NCBI GenBank assembly: GCA_002422505.1
Contig: DIVX01000144.1
Span: 14,962 to 22,048 of the forward strand
Source of the DNA: Desulfovibrio sp. UBA6121
GTDB taxonomy: Bacteria > Desulfobacterota > Desulfovibrionia > Desulfovibrionales > Desulfovibrionaceae
Direction: 5' to 3'
DNA length: 7,087 nucleotides
Positions 6,243 through 7,087 of this stretch are shown one piece after another. The notes beneath the pieces are model-generated. The model saw nothing but the letters and a program-made list of their open reading frames with translations. It had not been told where the DNA came from and made no database searches. Position 1 is the stretch's first letter. Every line of letters starts with the position of its first letter. Position numbers and translations under genes: made by a program.

Positions 6243-6581
6243 CTATACGCTGATGTCCAGCTGGCGGATGAAGTCATCGAGAAAGGAAATGATGTGCTCG
6301 CGCTGGTCCTGGGTGGCGTAGAACACGCACTCGCAACGCAGCTTGTTCTTTGCGCGCAGCAAAAGCTCCAGCTTCAGCGAGCCTTCTTCCAGCACCTCCA
6401 GCACAAAGATGTGCGGGCCGCACTCGCCCGCGTGTGCGCGCTGCACGTCGGTCAGCAGGACCTCGGGCAGGGGCAGGTAGAAAATGCCGTCCAGCGATCC
6501 GGCCAAGCCCTTGTCCGTGAGCGCGGCGGTGATCTTTTGCAACTGCTCGGGGTAGAAGTCTTCGATGAGATAGCTGCGCAT
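6243..6581 (-). CDS. Conserved-looking small protein of unknown function between hemA and tilS
   Basis: I do not recognise a characterised family in this 112-residue protein, which starts MRSYLIEDFYPEQLQ. It reads as a soluble cytoplasmic protein: no signal peptide, no membrane segment, and a mix of helix-like stretches (residues 11-25 and 91-107) and strand-like stretches (FYLPLP 34-39, HIFVLEVL 57-64, LKLELLL 69-75, CECVFYAT 83-90). Cysteines are at 54, 83 and 85. The start at 6581 is preferred over an in-frame ATG at 6659. It has AAGGA upstream, begins 7 nt after the hemA stop, and avoids a low-complexity N-terminal stretch that would overlap hemA. Tight packing with hemA shows joint transcription. 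Codon use looks like that of its neighbours, so it is a real gene, but its role is open. Confidence 0.8.
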   Translation of the reverse strand: MRSYLIEDFYPEQLQKITAALTDKGLAGSLDGIFYLPLPEVLLTDVQRAHAGECGPHIFVLEVLEEGSLKLELLLRAKNKLRCECVFYATQDQREHIISFLDDFIRQLDISV

Positions 6582-6585
6582 GGGA

Positions 6586-6590
6586 TCCTT
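6586..6590 (-). promoter_or_regulatory. Ribosome binding site of the small unknown gene, overlapping the hemA stop
   Basis: AAGGA on the minus strand overlaps the TAA of hemA (6591-6589) and lies 4 nt before the ATG at 6581. It supports this start and coupled translation with hemA. Confidence 0.65.
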
Positions 6591-7087
6591 AGTGTTTTTC
6601 CTGGGCTTCCGGGGCGCTGTCCTCGTCGCGGCAGCACTCGCAGTCCAGGGGTTCGTCATCGTCAGGGGAGCGGCGGTCCAGGTGCGCGTCCGGGTTTACG
6701 GGGTCGCTGTCCAGATTGAAGATGCGCCGGGTGACATCGATGAAGCGGTCGGAGGAGCCTTCCTCCCGCGTGCGCCGCTTGAGGAAGCAGATGGGTTCGT
6801 GCAGCAGCTTGCGGCTTACGGAGCTCACCAGCACTTCCAGGGCTTGCCGGGTGTCGTCGTCCACCGGGCCAAGGCGTTTTAACGTCTTGGCCAGCTCGCG
6901 GGCGGCCACGTCCTCGGCCCGGGAAAGCAGGTCGGTGATGGTGGGCTGCAGGGCCAGGGACTTCATCCAGGCGGCGAAGGCTTCGGTTTCCAGGTCCACA
7001 ATGGCGCGGGCCTTCACGGCCTCGCCCTTGCGGGCGCTCAGGTTCTCCTCCACAACCTCCTTCAGGTCGTCGATGTCGTAGAGGTAG
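6589..7087 (-). CDS. hemA: Glutamyl-tRNA reductase HemA, C-terminal part (partial)
   Basis: The last 165 residues are visible; the gene continues off the right edge. The fragment opens with YLYDIDDLKEVVEENL, the glutamyl-tRNA reductase signature at the junction between the NADPH-binding domain and the dimerisation domain. A helical dimerisation domain follows, including LQPTITDLLSRAE and the family end pattern SVSRKLLHEPICFLKRR. The enzyme reduces glutamate on tRNA-Glu to glutamate-1-semialdehyde, the first committed step toward haem, sirohaem and corrinoids. After the normal family end there is a tail of about 60 residues (plus-strand 6592-6771). It is rich in Asp/Glu and holds the cluster CECC at 6631-6642. 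The frame stays open through the right edge, so GTG 7053 is an internal Val codon and not a start. The gene heads the visible minus-strand set. Confidence 0.93.
   Translation of the reverse strand, partial: YLYDIDDLKEVVEENLSARKGEAVKARAIVDLETEAFAAWMKSLALQPTITDLLSRAEDVAARELAKTLKRLGPVDDDTRQALEVLVSSVSRKLLHEPICFLKRRTREEGSSDRFIDVTRRIFNLDSDPVNPDAHLDRRSPDDDEPLDCECCRDEDSAPEAQEKH

Noticed and set aside
4423..6321. A 632-codon open frame on the plus strand opposite adk and tilS
   Set aside because: It is the antisense shadow of adk and tilS, starts inside the adk terminator region and has repetitive Gly/Ala/Val/Gln composition with no family match.
6582..6659. ATG at 6659 as the start of the small unknown gene
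   Set aside because: It would overlap hemA by about 70 nt and add a low-complexity Ala/Thr/Arg/Lys stretch. ATG 6581 has its own ribosome binding site just after the hemA stop.
7051..7053. GTG at 7053 as the start of a short separate gene
   Set aside because: The frame stays open to the window edge and reads YLYDIDDLKEV upstream of it, the HemA signature, so this is an internal Val codon of a partial hemA.

Overview
The window is GC-rich, gene-dense bacterial chromosome. It looks like Desulfovibrionaceae (Desulfovibrio or a close relative). The best support is the adenylate kinase, which carries C-X5-H-X15-C-X2-C at residues 129, 135, 151 and 154, the metal site known from the Desulfovibrio gigas enzyme. 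The split glutamate synthase, with a separate amidotransferase subunit and a separate GXGXG subunit, fits that group. No mobile element, CRISPR array, tRNA or rRNA gene was seen.

Plus strand, 1-4136: the window opens in the 3' end of a class II glutamine amidotransferase gene. A stand-alone GXGXG subunit of glutamate synthase (126-878) follows directly. After a 60-nt gap with a GC hairpin come yajC (939-1286), secD (1431-3035) and secF (3045-4136), the accessory subunits that help the SecYEG channel pull exported proteins across the membrane using the proton gradient. secD and secF are tightly coupled, 9 nt apart. A 144-nt structured gap ending in a T-run separates yajC from secD. A strong intrinsic terminator follows secF.

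Positions 4137-4446 are a convergent intergenic region with one terminator for each strand and no gene I can support between them.

Minus strand, 7087-4447, in transcription order: the 3' end of hemA (glutamyl-tRNA reductase, first committed step of tetrapyrrole synthesis), a 112-residue protein of unknown function, tilS (tRNA-Ile lysidine synthetase) and adk (adenylate kinase). The gaps of 7, 29 and 51 nt on one strand, with a single terminator after adk, suggest one transcription unit.

This is mostly a housekeeping region, and I found no convincing new multi-gene system. The points most worth a second look are an apparent extra pair of membrane segments inside SecF, a nested RNA structure between yajC and secD, an acidic CECC-containing tail on HemA, and the unknown small gene between hemA and tilS. 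Very long antisense reading frames opposite secDF and opposite adk-tilS are judged to be composition artefacts.
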